Source of the DNA: UBA7672 sp038326205
GTDB lineage: Bacteria > Pseudomonadota > Alphaproteobacteria > Caulobacterales > Hyphomonadaceae
Reading direction: 5' to 3'
DNA length: 38,386 bases
Assembly: GCA_038326205.1 (NCBI GenBank)
Contig: JBBQJV010000037.1
Coordinates: 1-38,386 of the forward strand
The notes under the pieces were generated by a model. That model worked only from the letters and a program-made list of their open reading frames with translations. It searched no databases and had not been told where the DNA came from. The position numbers were made by a program, and so were the translations under genes. Of the stretch, positions 17,387 to 25,890 are shown one piece after another. Positions within the stretch are counted from its first letter, which is position 1, and every line of letters starts with the position of its first letter.

Positions 17387-17782
17387 ATGGCAGCATGTTC
17401 CTCCTCGGTTTCCGACATGTCCGCCGCGCTGAACGGCGCGCGGATATTGGTGGTCGAGGACGAAGCCTTCATAGCACTCGACCTCGTCATGGCGATCGAA
17501 GATGCCGGCGCCATACCCGTCGGCCCCGCTGCCACCATTGCCGAGGCTCTCGAGTTGATCAGCCACGATCCGCCCGACGGCGCGATACTCGATGTGAACC
17601 TGCCTGATGGAACGATTGGCCCGGTGCTCGATGCGTTGATGGCCATCGCGGGCGTCGTCGTTCAGACAGGCGCGGGCGTTCCGCCTGACCTGCGTGCGGC
17701 CCATCCGAACGTCGCGGTTTTCTCGAAGCCTACTGATCCGGTCGATCTGCTGCGTCGCATCGCCCAGGACATGAAGCGCTGA
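17387..17782 (+). CDS. Single-domain response regulator (CheY-like)
   Basis: The 131-residue protein is a lone receiver domain without an output domain. The acidic pocket is Glu24-Asp25 (VVEDEAF), the phospho-acceptor is Asp69 (AILDVNLPDG), the switch Thr is Thr94 (VVVQTGAG) and the conserved Lys is Lys114 (VFSKP). The overall pattern (LDLVMAIEDAGA, VGPAATIAEAL) is that of receivers associated with HWE kinases, some of which feed the alphaproteobacterial general stress response. It lacks the PFxFATG loop of the FATGUY subgroup and has VVVQTGAG in its place. Start may be ATG 17387 or the later ATG 17417. It follows the HWE-like gene by one base. Confidence 0.85.
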   Translation: MAACSSSVSDMSAALNGARILVVEDEAFIALDLVMAIEDAGAIPVGPAATIAEALELISHDPPDGAILDVNLPDGTIGPVLDALMAIAGVVVQTGAGVPPDLRAAHPNVAVFSKPTDPVDLLRRIAQDMKR

Positions 17783-17785
17783 AGC

Positions 17786-19267
17786 TCAGCCCGCTTTCGG
17801 CGGCGCGCCCGGCACGAGATCGAACGCAAAGGTCAATCGCGTCTGGTCTCCGTTGAAGGGCACGGTCCCGTGCCACATGTAGGAGGGGAACAGCACAAGC
17901 ATCCCCGGCTTCGGCTCGACGTAGTGCTCGGCCTCGAGAGGCGGCTCAGTCGGTGATCCCGGCTTGCCGAATCGGATCCAGCCTTCGTTGCCATTCGGCG
18001 CAACCGTCTCGACATAGCAGGCGGATGAGAGCCATCCCTGCGGATGCACGTGGTCGATATGATAGCCACCCGCATGCAACCTCACCGACCACATGCCCTG
18101 AAATTCATAGGCGCCTGTATTTCGCATACGCAGGGCATCGTTGCCTTTGCCCAGCTCCGCCATGTGGCGCTGGATGGGTCCATCGAGCGCCTCGCGTATC
18201 CCGCGCATCGCCGGCAGCGGATTGTGCAGGATGTTGATCGACTGACTGCCATGCCGCAGCGACTGCGCAAATGGATGGGCTTGATGCCGATGCACGCCGT
18301 TCAACGCCTCACGCAGGTCATCGACATAGGCAGCTAGACTGCGCCATCCTTTCGGCGTGTCCAACTCGTATGCTTTCACCATCCGGGCGTAGTCGTAGAG
18401 CTCATTAAATCGGGCATCCCCCAGGATCCGCCACGCCGTCGCCTTTAGCGCGATCCCGTGCTGGTTGCTCGGCTGTCGGGTCAGGATCGCGTCGGCAGTC
18501 TTCAGAGCTTCCCGTGACAGCCCATTCGCGAGCTGCGCCTCTGCAAGCGTCACCTGCACGACGGGCTCGGAGGGCGCCGCCCGCATCGCACGGCTCGCTA
18601 GCGCCAGAGCTTCTGTCGCCTGCCCAACCTTCAGTGCAAGCTGCGAGGCCGTCGTCGATACCCGAGCGTCGCCGGGCTGCGCGCGGGACAATGCGCTCAG
18701 CGTCTCCCATGCGCCGGCCACATCGCCCGCAGTCTCCAGCGATTGCGCCTTCACCAGCCACATCGCAGCATCTCCCGGCGCCTTGGCCAGCGCCGCATCG
18801 AGCGTCTTCAGCATCTTCTGCTGGTCGCCTGTCATCATCCAAACTTGTTGGGCCAGATCGCGATGAGCGTCCGCATATGCCGGCCGCCGCTTCAGCGCCT
18901 CACGGAAAGCCCGCTCGGCTTCCCCGGCCCTGTCGACCGCCTGCAGCGCCCGTCCCCAGATGAGCCACGTCTCGGGAGCGTCCACGCCCTTGCGAAAGGC
19001 GAGGGCAGTATGCGCCTCCGCCTCAACCCACAGCCCGGAATCACCCAGCGCACTAGCCAGATTGTGCTCCGCCACACCGCTTTCGGGCGCCGCTGCGACC
19101 GCCTGACGGTACAGCGCGACGGCTTCTTGGGGCCGCCCGGAAGCCTGCATCTGTTGGCCTAACCGCATGAGTTGCTTGGCATTATCGTTCAAGCGGCCAA
19201 ACTCCCGAAAGGCACAGGTGGTCGTACTTGCGGTGGGAAAGGTTTGCGCGTAATGAGCCCGCTTCAT
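17786..19267 (-). CDS. TPR protein with putative 2-oxoglutarate/Fe(II) oxygenase domain
   Basis: The 493-residue product has about six tetratricopeptide repeats (residues 28-230), for example NAKQLMRLGQQMQASGRPQE and the following helix. A C-terminal domain (about 300-490) resembles the 2OG-Fe(II)_Oxy_5 group. Candidate iron ligands cluster in HIDHVHP (His403, Asp405, His406, His408), with distal His466 in YMWHGTVPF and a 2OG-binding Arg477 in DQTRLTF; VYV/LFPS strands match the double-stranded beta-helix. The substrate is unknown; relatives are often annotated as putative protein hydroxylases. It converges with the receiver gene (3 bases between stops) and diverges from rpmF. The ATG at 19267 is uncertain; ATG 19168 is a shorter option. 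Confidence 0.75.
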   Translation of the reverse strand: MKRAHYAQTFPTASTTTCAFREFGRLNDNAKQLMRLGQQMQASGRPQEAVALYRQAVAAAPESGVAEHNLASALGDSGLWVEAEAHTALAFRKGVDAPETWLIWGRALQAVDRAGEAERAFREALKRRPAYADAHRDLAQQVWMMTGDQQKMLKTLDAALAKAPGDAAMWLVKAQSLETAGDVAGAWETLSALSRAQPGDARVSTTASQLALKVGQATEALALASRAMRAAPSEPVVQVTLAEAQLANGLSREALKTADAILTRQPSNQHGIALKATAWRILGDARFNELYDYARMVKAYELDTPKGWRSLAAYVDDLREALNGVHRHQAHPFAQSLRHGSQSINILHNPLPAMRGIREALDGPIQRHMAELGKGNDALRMRNTGAYEFQGMWSVRLHAGGYHIDHVHPQGWLSSACYVETVAPNGNEGWIRFGKPGSPTEPPLEAEHYVEPKPGMLVLFPSYMWHGTVPFNGDQTRLTFAFDLVPGAPPKAG

Positions 19268-19310
19268 CGAGCGGCCTGTCGAGCCGCCCCTATGCTATTC
19301 TGAGGCAATC

Positions 19311-19496
19311 ATGGCCGTTCCTAAGCGTAAAACAAGCCCGTCCAAGCGCGGTATGCGCCGCAGCCACGACCGTCTGCCGCTGTCGTCCTTCGTCGAAGAC
19401 AAGGAATCGGGCGAACTGCGTCGTCCGCACCATGTTGACCCGAAAACCGGCAAATACCGCGGCAAGCAGGTCCTAAAAGCCAAGACCGACGAATAG
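19311..19496 (+). CDS. rpmF: 50S ribosomal protein L32
   Basis: A 61-residue basic protein with the L32 signature from the first residue, MAVPKRKTSPSKRGMRRSHD, and the C-terminal HHVDPKTGKYRGKQV segment. It lacks the zinc-binding Cys pairs found in the C+ paralogues of some bacteria, as is usual for proteobacterial L32. It is the only gene of its transcript: a strong hairpin terminator starts 29 bases after the stop. Confidence 0.96.
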   Translation: MAVPKRKTSPSKRGMRRSHDRLPLSSFVEDKESGELRRPHHVDPKTGKYRGKQVLKAKTDE

Positions 19497-19524
19497 TCGG
19501 TCCCACTTTTCCGTAGAATTCAGC

Positions 19525-19560
19525 ACAACGGCTGCGCGAGCAGCCGTTGTTTGCATTTCT
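19525..19560 (+). terminator. rpmF terminator hairpin
   Basis: A perfect 11-bp stem, ACAACGGCTGC (19525-19535) with GCAGCCGTTGT (19540-19550), closes on a GCGA tetraloop and is followed by TTGCATTTCT. The U-tract is modest but the stem is very stable. It isolates rpmF from eno, whose GTG start lies about 120 bases downstream. Confidence 0.8.
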
Positions 19561-19677
19561 GGCTGCCCATCCCGCGCCAGATCGGGCACCCGATCCGGCG
19601 ATTGCATCCGCCCCCGGTTCAGGACATAGCGGGCCTAAATTCCCCAGCCATTCCACGCCCAGCGAAGGGACCAGCCT

Positions 19678-20955
<1,278 letters not shown>

Positions 20956-20958
20956 TGC

Positions 20959-21020
20959 GATCTTGCCTCCCCAACTCGCAACGCGAGTGGGGGAGGCAGA
21001 TCGCCGCGTTTTGGCGGCGA
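20959..21020. repeat. REP-like double hairpin after eno
   Basis: The first hairpin pairs 20959-20979 with 20983-21002 around an AAC loop, about 20 bp with one mismatch and one bulge; its core is GCCTCCCCAACTCGC. The second pairs TCGCCGC (21001-21007) with GCGGCGA (21014-21020). Neither has a clear U-tract. The CTCCCC/GGGGAGG pattern is like intergenic repeats scattered through alphaproteobacterial genomes, as far as I remember. It could stabilise the eno mRNA end or end transcription. Confidence 0.6.
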
Positions 21021-21116
21021 GACAAGGGAGCTCGCTCAGCTTCCGGCTACCTGCTGCTTGTACTTGGCCTCGCCACCCACGCTGCTAGTCTCAGCGGCGA
21101 ACCCGGAGCGACGCCC

Positions 21117-21722
21117 ATGAAACGATTCCTGCTCATCGCCGCTCTAGCGGCCAGCGCAGCGGCGCCCGCTTTCCCGCAGGAGACCACAGTTGCCCCGCAA
21201 CCCGCTGGTCCTGTCGTCACCCTTCAGACCACCATGGGCGAAATCCAGATCACCCTTGATCGCGCCGGTGCACCGATCACCTCGGATCACTTCCGTCGCC
21301 TCGTCGAGAAAAAGTACTTCAACGGCGCCGCCGTCTACCGCATCGAGCCTGGCTTCGTCGTCCAGCTCGGCGACCTCGACGCGAAGCTCCAGTACCGCGA
21401 GCCACCATTGCCCCCCATTCCGCTCGAAACCGCCACCAACCACCACACACGCGGGGCGGTCGCCCTCGCCCACGCCGATGATCCGGATAGCGGCCACGGT
21501 ACATTCTATTTCGATCTGTCCGAAAACTCCGGTCTCGACGCAACGCAGGGCGCGCCGCCCAACACGACGGGTTACGCCGTCTTCGGCCAGGTCACGGCAG
21601 GCATGGACGTCGTCGACGCAATCGCGGCCGTCGAACTTGCCTCCGACGGCGGACCCTTTCCGGGTAAGCTCCCGAAGGAACCCGTTGTCGTAACCCGCGC
21701 GTTCATCAACACTGAGGAATAG
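21117..21722 (+). CDS. Secreted cyclophilin-type peptidyl-prolyl isomerase
   Basis: Predicted periplasmic proline isomerase. The 201-residue precursor begins with a Sec signal peptide (MKRFLLIAALAASAAAPAFPQ), probably cleaved after the Ala-rich stretch. The cyclophilin core follows: VTLQTTMGEIQITLDRAGAP, FRRLVEKKYFNGAAVYRIEPGFVVQLGD, GAVALAHADD, GTFYFDL and YAVFGQVTAGMDVVDAI. The usual active-site FHRVIPGFMIQGGD is altered to YRIEPGFVVQLGD, still with the catalytic-type Arg, and the usual SQFFI is GTFYFDL, so activity may differ from that of classical cyclophilin A. No ribosome-binding site stronger than GGAG (21105-21108) is present. Not in an obvious operon. Confidence 0.85.
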   Translation: MKRFLLIAALAASAAAPAFPQETTVAPQPAGPVVTLQTTMGEIQITLDRAGAPITSDHFRRLVEKKYFNGAAVYRIEPGFVVQLGDLDAKLQYREPPLPPIPLETATNHHTRGAVALAHADDPDSGHGTFYFDLSENSGLDATQGAPPNTTGYAVFGQVTAGMDVVDAIAAVELASDGGPFPGKLPKEPVVVTRAFINTEE

Positions 21723-21816
21723 CGCCCTCGCGATTTTGCGGCTCGGTTTGCCTGGCGCTTTGATGCTACGGTAAGTTTCGGACTCGGTCGAACGCTCGCC
21801 TGGGGAGGCCGCGACG

Positions 21817-23421
21817 ATGGTTGGCAACTGGTTTTCTCGCTCAGGTAAGGACAAAGGGAAAGCGCCGCCGCTCGTTGGCCTCGCTGCGACCTCGACCGAT
21901 GCTCAGTTCTGGTCTCCTCCCGCCGACGATGCCGATCTTGATGCCAGCACCGTGATCATGCGCGCCGAGCCGGCGACGCTGGCGGTCGGCACCTCGTTCA
22001 GCGCGCAGCCGAGCACGGCCAACGAGTTCGACGCGGCGACTTTCATTGGGCGGCCGGTGCGAGACTTCGATCAGCCGACACTCGTTGGCGGCGCTAGCGC
22101 TCCGGCGCCGCGAGCCGCACCAGACCTGCCGCTGCCGCCTGGTACGCTGCTCAACGATCGCTACGAAGTCATCAAGCCGATCGGCCGCGGTGGATTTTCA
22201 TACGTCTACCTTTGCCAGCACAGGCGGAATGGTCGTCTCAATGCGGTGAAGGAAGCTTATGGCCCAGACTGCGGGCGCTACGGCGCGCAAGTCGTCACCA
22301 ACAATTCCGACGCGGCGCGGCAGGCGAGGGAAGCTCTCCTGCGCGAGGTCTCCGCCATCTCGCGGATCAATCATCCGGGCATAGTCCGCTTTGAGGACGT
22401 CTTCGAAGCCAACGGGACGTTGTGCTTCGCAATGGATTTCGTTGAAGGCGAGCCTCTGTCTAGCCTGCTCGCACGCCGGCGCGGTGTTTCGGTTGAGACT
22501 TTCGAGGCGCTGTCTGCCTCGCTCCTGGATGCCGTCGAGACACTCCATGCCAACGACGTGCTCCACGGCGACATAAAACCCGGCAACATCATTCTTCGCC
22601 CCGACAAGTCTGTCGTCCTGATCGATTTCGGGACCGCCGCGCGCCTCACCGACATGCACTATTCCGAGCCCATCCTTACTCCCGGCTACTCGCCGCCGGA
22701 ACGCTATGCGGCCGACGGCGACGTTGGCGCCTGGTCGGACGTCTACTCCTGCGCCGCAACGCTCGGGGCCTCGCTGGCAGGGCAGCCTCCACCACCGGGA
22801 ACAAAGGAAGGATTGGTCGCTCTCGATGGCTTCCTCACCACCGCAGGACAGCGTTTTCCCGGGCGCGAGGCTTGGCTCAATGGCGTGAGTCTCGGTCTTC
22901 GCCATGAACCAAGTGATCGCCTCGCGACTGTTGCCGATCTGCGCGCCGCCATGGGCATGGCCGCGCGCACGGCTGATGCCGCGCCCACCGCTCTTGAAAC
23001 ACGCAATGACGGCCGCTCGGTTTTCATCTCGTATGCGCACAGCGATGCCGAAATAGTTGAGACACTCGTGCGGGCTATCCAGCGGCGCGGCGCAGGCGTC
23101 TGGATCGACCGGCAGGGCATCAAGCCGGGATCACGTGCGTGGGGCGTCGAGATTCTCAACGGCATGCGCGGCGCCCAGATCGTGCTGCTGTTCAGCTCGG
23201 CGCGATCGATGGCGTCGGACAATGTGAAGGACGAGGTCTATCTTGCGAAGGAGTTGCGTAAACCGATCGTCGTCGCGCGGCTCGATCAGTCGCCGTTCAG
23301 CGACGACATCCTGATGTTTCTCACACGCACCCAGCACATACCCGTCTCGGAAATGGAACCGCCCGCTTTTGCTGCTGCGATTGTCGACGTGCTCAACAAG
23401 GAGCCGGCACTCAACTCCTGA
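21817..23421 (+). CDS. Ser/Thr protein kinase fused to a C-terminal TIR domain
   Basis: The 534-residue protein has three parts. An N-terminal, probably disordered region (1-105) contains three D-x-x-T-hydrophobic motifs: DASTVIM (Thr45), DAATFIG (Thr75) and DQPTLVG (Thr88). A Hanks-type kinase domain (about 115-375) has the glycine loop IGRGGFSYV, Lys145 in NAVKE, catalytic HGDIKPGN (Asp252, a non-RD variant with Gly for Arg), Asp270 in LIDFG and SPPERY in place of APE. A TIR domain (about 399-510) starts with RSVFISYAHSD and continues with GVWIDRQGIKPG and IVLLFSSAR. No membrane segment is seen. Bacterial TIR domains can be NAD-degrading enzymes or scaffolds, and the N-terminal motifs look like FHA-binding phospho-sites. 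Function is inferred to be signalling, possibly defence. Confidence 0.85.
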   Translation: MVGNWFSRSGKDKGKAPPLVGLAATSTDAQFWSPPADDADLDASTVIMRAEPATLAVGTSFSAQPSTANEFDAATFIGRPVRDFDQPTLVGGASAPAPRAAPDLPLPPGTLLNDRYEVIKPIGRGGFSYVYLCQHRRNGRLNAVKEAYGPDCGRYGAQVVTNNSDAARQAREALLREVSAISRINHPGIVRFEDVFEANGTLCFAMDFVEGEPLSSLLARRRGVSVETFEALSASLLDAVETLHANDVLHGDIKPGNIILRPDKSVVLIDFGTAARLTDMHYSEPILTPGYSPPERYAADGDVGAWSDVYSCAATLGASLAGQPPPPGTKEGLVALDGFLTTAGQRFPGREAWLNGVSLGLRHEPSDRLATVADLRAAMGMAARTADAAPTALETRNDGRSVFISYAHSDAEIVETLVRAIQRRGAGVWIDRQGIKPGSRAWGVEILNGMRGAQIVLLFSSARSMASDNVKDEVYLAKELRKPIVVARLDQSPFSDDILMFLTRTQHIPVSEMEPPAFAAAIVDVLNKEPALNS

Positions 23422-23494
23422 CTTGCTACGACAGCGGGCATGGGAGGGCCGCCACAATTCTTAACCCGCCGTTTACTAAAAACTTCTGGCGCGA

Positions 23495-23509
23495 GAACAA
23501 AAAGGGAAT
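23495..23509 (+). promoter_or_regulatory. Possible degenerate SOS (LexA) box upstream of the 121-residue gene
   Basis: GAAC-N7-GAAT (23495-23509) differs by one base from the alphaproteobacterial LexA operator GAAC-N7-GAAC seen intact at lexA in this window. It lies 29 bases before ATG 23538, where a promoter would be expected. Two further GAAC half-sites occur at 23518 and 23523, not at the right spacing. A chance match to a short motif with one mismatch is quite possible. Confidence 0.35.
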
Positions 23510-23537
23510 ATACACGAGAACAGAACGGAGCAAGAAC

Positions 23538-23903
23538 ATGATCGCGGCAAGCAACGGGACGGCAAACTTCTGCGGCGCCAACGGCGGCCCTTATAAATTC
23601 GAGCGTTTCGGCGCTGATCAGGACTGGGCGAAAATCGCCGGCGTCGTCCTCTTCGCTGCTCCCGATGGCAAGTCCTGGCGCATCATCCGCGTCGCCGATC
23701 ATGGTGGGATGGAAACCGATGTCGCCACCTTCTGGCGCTGGCGCGAAGCTCGCCGCTACGGTGCGACCGCCATCTTCGTGCGCCGCAACCCGGACGTGAA
23801 ATCCCGCCGCATGGAAGCCGCCGATCTCGCCCTTGGGCTCGATCCGGTCTTTGCTCCCGGCAGTGAACTGGCTCTCCGCGAGCCGGAACTTCTCGCTGCT
23901 TGA
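23538..23903 (+). CDS. Unknown 121-residue protein
   Basis: I do not recognise this protein. It starts at ATG 23538 with GGAG (23527-23530) 7 bases upstream. It is soluble, without signal peptide or membrane segments, and Trp- and Arg-rich in the middle: DQDWAKIAGVVLFAA, GKSWRIIRVADHGG, FWRWREARRYGATAIFVRR. The alternation suggests a small alpha/beta fold. It follows the kinase-TIR gene by 116 bases on the same strand and has a possible weak LexA site in its promoter region, which would make it damage-inducible if real. A strong hairpin follows before the convergent VWA gene. Codon use looks like its neighbours, supporting a genuine gene. Confidence 0.7.
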   Translation: MIAASNGTANFCGANGGPYKFERFGADQDWAKIAGVVLFAAPDGKSWRIIRVADHGGMETDVATFWRWREARRYGATAIFVRRNPDVKSRRMEAADLALGLDPVFAPGSELALREPELLAA

Positions 23904-23981
23904 TGTTACAGAACCTCGTCATCCGGCGCATTTGAGGGTGTCCTTCTCCGCACACCCTGCGCCAGGACCACAGACGGGAAG

Positions 23982-24021
23982 CGGGCCCGCGGACATGATC
24001 CGCGGGCCCGGTCTGTTTAGG
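23982..24021. terminator. Long perfect hairpin between convergent genes
   Basis: A 12-bp perfect stem pairs 23982-23993 (CGGGCCCGCGGA) with 23999-24010 around the loop CATGA. On the plus strand GTCTGTTT follows; on the minus strand CTTCCCGTCTGT follows. It lies between the ends of the 121-residue gene and the VWA lipoprotein and probably ends transcription from both sides. Confidence 0.75.
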
Positions 24022-24031
24022 AGAGGGCTTT

Positions 24032-25804
24032 CTATTCCCCGCCCAGATTCGGCTGCTTCAGCGCCTGCTGGTTAGCCGCCGTCTTGGCGAGCCGGGCCAG
24101 CGACACGAATTCGGCGCGATAGCCGAACTCATCCTTGCCCTTCGCGCCATTCGCCAGGTCAATCACGCTGTCCCAGTTGAAGGTCTTGGCAATGTAGGGG
24201 TCACCGCGCAGAAGCGATCCATAGCCGGCGACCGCCGTCGCCATCCGTGTCGACTCCGGCGCATTCGCGAGGCTGGAAACCAGATCCGCACTCGTGATCG
24301 GCCGCGTGATCAGTTTTGATGTGTCGCCCCCCGGCGCTTTGTAACGGATTTTCAGGAAGGCATATTCGTTCGTCGCGCCAGTCTCGGGCTTAGGCGCAGC
24401 CTGATAACGGCTCGGATCAACCAGCGTCGCCCTCGATCCAACCGGGGTGATCTCGTAAATCGCCGTCACCGAACTTCCCGCGCCGATCTCGCCCGCATCG
24501 ACCTTGTCGTTGTTGAAGTCTTCCTTGTTGAGAATCCGCGTCTCGTAGCCGATCAGGCGATACTCGGCGACCTTGGCGGGATTGAACTCAACCTGGATTT
24601 TCACATCGTCGGCGATGGAGAACATCGATCCCGAAAGATCATCGTTCAGCACCTTCCGCCCTTCATTGAGCGTATCGATATAGGCCGCCATGCCATTACC
24701 GGACTGCGCCAGCTTCTGCATCAGTAGGTCGTTGTAATTGCCGCCGCCAAATCCCAGGATCGAAAGATAGACGCCGCTTTCGCGCTCGCGGCTGACAAAA
24801 TCCTCCAACTGCTCCGGATTGTTGATGCCGACATTGAAGTCGCCATCGCTCAGCAGCATGACGCGATTGACGGCGTCCTTGCTGAAATTCTGCTTGGCCA
24901 GATTATACGCTAGTCGCAGGCCTTCGCCGCCCGCCGTTGAGCCACCGGCCGACAGTTTCTCCAGCGCCGCAATGATCTTGTTCTTGTCGGCGCCGGAAGT
25001 CGGCTCCAGCACAGTGCCGGCCGCACCTGCATAAACCGCGATCGCGATGTGATCCTGCTCGGTCATCTGGTTGATCAGCAGCTTGAGCGACTGGATCGCC
25101 AGCGGCAGCTTGTTCTGCGCCGACATCGACCCCGAGACGTCTATCAGCAGCGTCAGGTTTAGTGGCGGCCGTGCATCGGCCTTGATGTCATATCCCTGCA
25201 CAGCGACATGCATCAGCTGCCGCCCGTCGGCCCACGGCGACGGCACCACCTTCACCGTCGTCTCGAACGGCGTCTCCTTCGATTTCGGCAGGTCATATGC
25301 GTAGTCAAAATAATTGATCATCTCTTCGATCCGCACCGCATCCTTCGGCGGCAGGTATCCCGCATTCAACATGCGACGGACATTCGAATAACTCGCCGTA
25401 TCGACGTCGATGGAGAAGGTCGATACCGGCTCCTCCGCCACCACCTTCACGCCGTTGATCTTCACCGCCTCGTAATTCTCACGATCGATGTCGCCGGGCA
25501 TGGGCTGCGCAACAATCCCGCCCGACACCATCTGACTTGGGGCCGCCATCTTGGGAGCGGAGAGGCCGATTGAGGGAGGGGGGGGAGGAGGAGGGGGTGG
25601 GGCGTAGGCTTGTTCGGAGGGGATTGTGGTGACGGGCGCGGTGGCGTCTTGCGATGTCTGTTCGCGGCGGTTTGCTGTTGTGACGACTACGTCGCGGGTG
25701 CGGCTTTCGCGGCCGATCTGAGGTCCGTCGGCCGGTATTGCCTCGCAGGCGGCGAGGCTGAGGGTGGAGGCGGTGGCGAGAATGAAGATCTGGAAGCGCG
25801 TCAT
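24032..25804 (-). CDS. VWA-domain lipoprotein (YfbK-like)
   Basis: The 590-residue precursor has a lipoprotein signal with lipobox LAAC (Cys20). A nine-Pro run (69-77) forms part of a probable flexible spacer. Residues about 105-200 match the N-terminal extension found before VWA domains in this family (FSIDVDTASYSNVRRMLNAG, DAVRIEEMINYFDY). The VWA domain (about 215-395) has the MIDAS motif DVSGSMS starting at Asp222, later LLSDGDFNVG. A C-terminal DUF3520-like region follows. It probably binds divalent metal and an unknown protein or surface ligand at the outer or inner membrane. Neighbour DUF885 is 86 bases upstream on the same strand, so the two may be co-transcribed. The function of the family is not established. 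Confidence 0.85.
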   Translation of the reverse strand: MTRFQIFILATASTLSLAACEAIPADGPQIGRESRTRDVVVTTANRREQTSQDATAPVTTIPSEQAYAPPPPPPPPPSIGLSAPKMAAPSQMVSGGIVAQPMPGDIDRENYEAVKINGVKVVAEEPVSTFSIDVDTASYSNVRRMLNAGYLPPKDAVRIEEMINYFDYAYDLPKSKETPFETTVKVVPSPWADGRQLMHVAVQGYDIKADARPPLNLTLLIDVSGSMSAQNKLPLAIQSLKLLINQMTEQDHIAIAVYAGAAGTVLEPTSGADKNKIIAALEKLSAGGSTAGGEGLRLAYNLAKQNFSKDAVNRVMLLSDGDFNVGINNPEQLEDFVSRERESGVYLSILGFGGGNYNDLLMQKLAQSGNGMAAYIDTLNEGRKVLNDDLSGSMFSIADDVKIQVEFNPAKVAEYRLIGYETRILNKEDFNNDKVDAGEIGAGSSVTAIYEITPVGSRATLVDPSRYQAAPKPETGATNEYAFLKIRYKAPGGDTSKLITRPITSADLVSSLANAPESTRMATAVAGYGSLLRGDPYIAKTFNWDSVIDLANGAKGKDEFGYRAEFVSLARLAKTAANQQALKQPNLGGE

Positions 25805-25890
25805 GCTGAAGTCCCCATATTTTGCTGCATACAGGGGATCAGGCGCGCCGAATGGGGCACGTTTGTGCCGGAGTACAGGCGTAATCTAGA

